From Vicia villosa (Eukaryota > Streptophyta > Magnoliopsida > Fabales > Fabaceae), in contig NC_081185.1 of NCBI RefSeq assembly GCF_029867415.1, positions 76,109,553 to 76,173,552 on the forward strand: DNA of 64,000 nucleotides. Reading direction: 5' to 3'. A model generated the notes under the pieces. That model was not told where the DNA came from and made no database searches. It saw only the letters and a program-made list of their open reading frames with translations. The position numbers and the translations under genes are program-made. This document shows positions 59,981 through 64,000 of the stretch, piece after piece (the first letter of the stretch is position 1; each line of letters begins with the position of its first letter).

Positions 59981-60526
59981 CTGTATTGTAGAACCATGGT
60001 TGGTTAAGTTGTAGTTATAGTAATTACTCATTTTCTCATATGGTTATATTCTATGATACTCAGTATATAATAATCAATTTTACAAATTTTGGTTTATTTT
60101 AATAATTGATATTGATAGAATATAAAACATAAGAACTGTTTCATATATAATATTAAATACGTTTAAAATATTTGTATAAATAAAAGTATTTTTGAAATAG
60201 ATATAAACCATACAATACTTGAAATATACATTCAGCAGCTGTTATATATAACATCTATATCATAAACCAATAAGCTTATTAAAACATTGTCATCATAAAC
60301 CATTTGTTCCTAAATTCATACACCAGATAACAATTCAACATCAAATCACAGAGTGTTCATAATTTCTTACATGACATTTTCACAACCAAAATGGTCAAGA
60401 AAACAACATTAATAACATTACAGCTCAAATAACAGTGTAAAACATCTTTCCAAAAATAGAGAACACAATTGCATCCCAAATGATAACTTCACCAGCATTT
60501 CCCACTTCAACACTGCTCCTTTTCCA
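59981..60526. other. Spacer between the Sirevirus and the second B3-like gene
   Basis: AT-rich Helitron sequence with no gene; contains the right copy of the CTGTA target duplication and, probably, the 3' untranslated region of the minus-strand B3-like gene. Confidence 0.5.
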
Positions 60527-61925
60527 TCATTTATCTTTCAAGGCGACGTACAAAAATGGAGTAAAGCGAGGCATCTCACATCTCAAAGTGTCTCCCCTCT
60601 TAAAACCTTTGGTCTTCACAAAATCGTACCACCCCTTTGTCATGTACTTTTCATAAGGACTTGGCACACCATTCCGATTAGCAGTGTTGATTGTACACCT
60701 GAATTCTTGATGAGAATCGATATCTCTAATAATAATCTCCTTTTGATTCATTGGCAAGCAATATTTTGATACCTCTTTAGGAAAATGCTGCAATAATACA
60801 TACATAATTCGGTTCAACTTTGTCTCAAACATACATTGTATTAAAACTACTTGAGAACATCAAATAGATTACAAGACAAAATTCGATAACATATTTAAAT
60901 TACCTGAACATTTCCTCTCTTAGTTTTTCCATTTTTGATTGCAATTTCCCAACAATATGTTTTCTTCGCCCCATTCGTTGCCACCTTAACTATAAATGGA
61001 TTGAATGCCTTCCTCCCAGTTTTCAACTGCCCTTTCTTAGTTCCATTCCCTACTACTTCTTCAGGGTCTGAACCGCCAGAACCATTCCTGTTAGTACTCA
61101 TCTTTCTAACCGTTACTTTATTCCCAACTCTTTTGGTAACGACAGTCGATGACTTCTTCGTAATTCCTTTTACTATGCGAGCTTCCTGCCTGCCAGCATA
61201 GTCAGAATCAATTTTTTCGACCTTCACTTCATTGATAAAAATACTTTTGTTGTTCATTGGTCGAACTAAAGCTGCTGTTTCCTGAGCTTCTGCAAACCTA
61301 ACTTTTTTTTTTGCAGGTTTCCTTTTTCCAGATGATTCTCCCACCTCATCAACAAGTTCTTTAACTACTTCCATGGCAGCTTCCTCACTGAACAAAGAGA
61401 GACGTGTACTAAGATACTATAAAAATCATAATATGAGATCAACAAAAGTCCCATCGATTACAGGTATCAACATATCCAGCAAACAGATAATAAATATATA
61501 TATATGCAACAATCATGATCAAATTGGGACAGAAATTATATCAACAGACATACAAACCAATAGAATTCATACTGTTTTTCATTCAATGACTCTAACAAAT
61601 ATTCCAAACTTTAACCTCCACTAATGAAATATGGGATATTCGTTGAATCTTAAACGCAAAGCCCTAATCGACCCAAATAAACACCAGCAAAATAGAAATA
61701 CCCTAATACATACAGATTGATAAATAACTTTTTTTTTTGCCTGTTAACAACATATATACATCGTGTTCGACAAAAAACAAGATTAAATTCTAATTACCTG
61801 TTGCATGAAACGGAGTCGTCTGAGATCCAACCATGGCAACCATTTCTTTGTCGATTGACCGTGGGATTCTTGTGCGCTTTGATCAACTGTGAGGCAACTC
61901 TCTGACTACTCGATGTCATCTTCAT
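60527..61925 (-). CDS. B3-like DNA-binding domain protein, three exons, 290 residues
   Basis: Exons on the minus strand: 61925-61798, 61387-60904 and 60787-60527, all with GT/AG junctions and an intact frame (873 bases including TAA). The N-terminus starts MKMTSSSQRVASQLIKAHKN; the next ATG (61919) is an alternative. The middle is Lys/Ser/Gly-rich with a nuclear-signal-like KRKPAKKKVRF. The C-terminal 120 residues form a B3-type domain split by the last intron: FNPFIVKVATNGAKKTYCWE, then HFPKEVSKYCLP, and KGWYDFVKTKGFKRGDTLRC. It is expected to act in the nucleus by binding DNA. It lies antisense to Rep/helicase, about 860 bp from the Helitron 3' end. Confidence 0.72.
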
Positions 61926-62287
61926 CCTGTCTAAGGCAGAAAAAATTGACAAGAGATAGGAAGTGAGGAGCTACAGAGAAGGATTATGAAACGAAAAAAA
62001 ATTGAATGGAGAGATGAGAGTACTTTGGGACGTTTCCAATAACAATTGCACAAATTATTTAATTTTTGTAAGTTCCAAAGCTACTATTACTTCTCTGCAG
62101 ACCTGTTATGTTCCTTCTACTACACGGTTTCTTCTATTAAATCCATTGTATTTTATTTTCTTTGGTTTCCCAATTGTTTGCATCATGAAATGTATTTTGT
62201 ATTGGGCCTTCAACAGACGGGCCTATTAAACGGTTGTAATTATGAATATATTATATTTGTTAACAATTTATCATAACAAATACATAT

Positions 62288-62339
<52 letters not shown>

Positions 62340-62359
62340 TATATATAATTATATATATA

Positions 62360-62436
<77 letters not shown>

Positions 62437-62784
62437 TATTACTATTATTATCATCATTATTATTATTTTTATTGTTATATGCATTGTTTTGAATTACTAA
62501 ATACCATAACCTTTTTTAAAAGAATTAAAACGTCTTTTTTATTTATTTGTCAATTCAATTTATTATTATATGCAGTGTTTATAATGTCGAAATTCAAACA
62601 CGTCAGATTTATACATGTAGTATCAATATATACGTACATATATTTTATTGCTGTATTTTATTTAACATATTACATGTTTAAATTTATTACATATGTTGAT
62701 CCAACTAGTTTGCGTATTGTCTAAGTATATACGGATTAACTTCATAAGATTTATCTTATTCACGTAATAAGAAATCCAACCGGC
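61926..62784. other. Upstream region of the second B3-like gene and Helitron 3' end region
   Basis: No gene. It holds a (TA)n(TG)n tract and the sequence at 62240-62296 that resembles 48780-48838. The last 300 bp before the terminal hairpin are AT-rich. Confidence 0.5.
62293..62436. repeat. (TA)n(GT)n microsatellite
   Basis: About 128 bp of TA with a few AATTATAT interruptions, followed by eight GT units. Ile/Tyr open frames here are repeat artefacts. Confidence 0.95.
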
Positions 62785-62813
62785 CCCGTGCGATAGCACG
62801 GGTCTCCCGCTAG
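62785..62813 (+). other. Helitron 3' terminus: hairpin and CTAG
   Basis: CCCGTGC (62785-62791), loop GATA, GCACGGG (62796-62802), then seven bases and CTAG (62810-62813) followed by T. A GC-rich hairpin a few bases before CTRR, with a T in the flank, is the diagnostic Helitron 3' end. Confidence 0.92.
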
Positions 62814-63309
62814 TGGTTAATTAAATAGAGTGATGTTACACATTCAAATTATGTTAGTTGCTTATAAATACATGTAGCTCTTTCCAAACAATTCTTCATT
62901 CCACATCCATTATTCTCCACTTTGAAATTATCTTTTCCACCATTCCTTCATTCTACATATATGAAATTATCACTATGATCGATGGTATTCGTATATTTTA
63001 TGAATAAGATGATGATATAATTCACAAATTTTATGACCTAAGCTGATATATGAAAGGAGTATTATTCACGTGATTTAAAAAAAAGAAAGATATTTCTTCA
63101 ATGGTACGTTGTTTAGTGGCCAAGCTGTTAAATGGAGAGATACTTTCAGTTTTTCTGTTGCTCCTGATCCTTTCACACCAAAACAAATACCACCAATATG
63201 AAGGTAATGAAAATAACAAATTAATTTAGATTTTTTCCAGTTAATGTGTCGATTCATATTCGCATAGATATTTCCGTTGAATACTCTCAAAAAATAAGAG
63301 ACCTAGGTT
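62814..63309. other. Flanking DNA outside the Helitron, nothing recognised
   Basis: AT-rich, with no open frame or repeat that I can support. Confidence 0.5.
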
Positions 63310-63797
63310 TTGTATGTTTAAGAGTGCGCTTGGGTGAATTAGGACTTTGAAAATTTATCCAGTTTTAGAAACAAGTTGTTATTTTTTGGTTTGCTGCAAG
63401 AGTTTAGAAATGTGTTACTTTTCTTTTCTGGTTTATGATTTGTGATGAAAGCGGTAAAAGCAGAAAAGTAAAGAACACGACCATATATCCTGGTTCACAA
63501 TCCGAGAGTACTCCAGTCCCCTTTCAACACGAAAGAGATTTCACTATTGTTAGATATTTGTACAAGCCTAAACCCAAGACTTCTCCTAAAATCTTCTAAC
63601 AACAAAGCCACCAAGAACAATTCTTTTGGAATAATCAAGTTGAAATGAGAACAATCCTCTCACTTTCAAGTTCTTGCTTCCAACAATCCTGGACAACAAG
63701 GAATAGAAAACCAAGTAATCTTAATTCCAACAATTCTGGAAAACAAGATATGAATACAACAAGATTTTTAATAGTACGAAATTTGTAGAATAATTAT
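63310..63797 (-). repeat. Old copia LTR fragment, antisense
   Basis: The text follows the layout of copia LTRs on the minus strand: a terminal 'GAATTAGGACTTTG' part, then TATCCTGGTTCACAA, GAGTACTCCAGTCCCC and GAGATTTCACT. These correspond in order to ATCCTGGTTCGTTG, ACTCCAGTCCACCCC and GATGATTTACC in the Sirevirus LTRs here. It is a different, older family. Boundaries are approximate. Confidence 0.45.
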
Positions 63798-64000
63798 TGT
63801 AACACCCCAAATCTACCCGGTAGATTATAATACAAAAATCAGAATATTTAAAAACTTTTCAACATATTCAGGGTATCACACTTCAACATAAACTTCAACT
63901 TGTATTTCACTGAACATAGATACATAGCATTCGAATGACAATTGATAACTTACTTCATTCTAATAACCAAAAAACAACTTCTTTTATTAATAACGCAGCG
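63798..64000 (+). repeat. Start of an LTR, cut by the window edge
   Basis: TGTAACACCCCAAATCTACC is the typical first sequence of several legume gypsy LTRs. Only the first 203 bases are visible, so family and completeness cannot be judged. Confidence 0.45.

Overview
The window is plant nuclear DNA, very probably from a legume of the pea/vetch/medic group. The basis is the dense nesting of long LTR retrotransposons whose termini look like those of legume Ogre, Tat, Athila and Sirevirus (Maximus/SIRE-like) elements. No ordinary single-copy host gene is recognisable. Lineage names rest on motif recognition; no database search was run.

Almost everything reads as one large, heavily interrupted Helitron and its insertions. 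The Helitron runs from beyond the left edge to a well-formed 3' terminus at 62785-62813 (hairpin followed by CTAG). Its visible parts, left to right, are: the 3' exons of an RPA-like single-strand-binding protein gene (32830-34456, +); a broken Rep/helicase gene (36022-45960, +); and three genes on the opposite strand whose conceptually spliced frames are fully open. These are an unknown 199-codon gene (47181-48100), a B3-like gene (49481-50232) and a second B3-like gene (60527-61925).

Insertions into it: (1) an Ogre-type Ty3/gypsy element entered an RPA intron; its internal 3' part and 3' LTR occupy 15422-32779. (2) That Ogre was interrupted by a Tat-lineage Ty3/gypsy element on the minus strand (2637-15421) with an open RT-RNaseH-RNaseH-integrase frame, a damaged gag-protease and two decayed antisense genes. 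(3) The Tat element was interrupted by an Athila-like element, of which only the 3' end and 3' LTR (1-2636) are visible. (4) The Ogre 3' LTR was hit twice: by a Sirevirus now reduced to a solo LTR (19297-20509, target duplication CAACT) and by an 11.5-kb Ogre-related non-autonomous element with 2.6-kb LTRs and no coding capacity (20786-32256). (5) About 3.9 kb of another Ogre-like LTR replaces part of the helicase gene (about 39950-43895). (6) A complete, very young Sirevirus (50352-59980, target duplication CTGTA, nearly identical LTRs) lies between the two B3 genes. Beyond the Helitron terminus are about 500 bp of unassigned flank, an old antisense copia LTR fragment and the start of another LTR cut by the window edge.

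Most unusual observations: an exact in-frame 345-bp tandem duplication that doubles the two-tyrosine motif of the Helitron Rep domain; three frame-intact antisense cargo genes beside a broken transposase; two tRNA-like A-box/B-box modules inside the LTRs of the non-autonomous Ogre relative; and promoter-bearing, intron-containing antisense genes in the Tat element.
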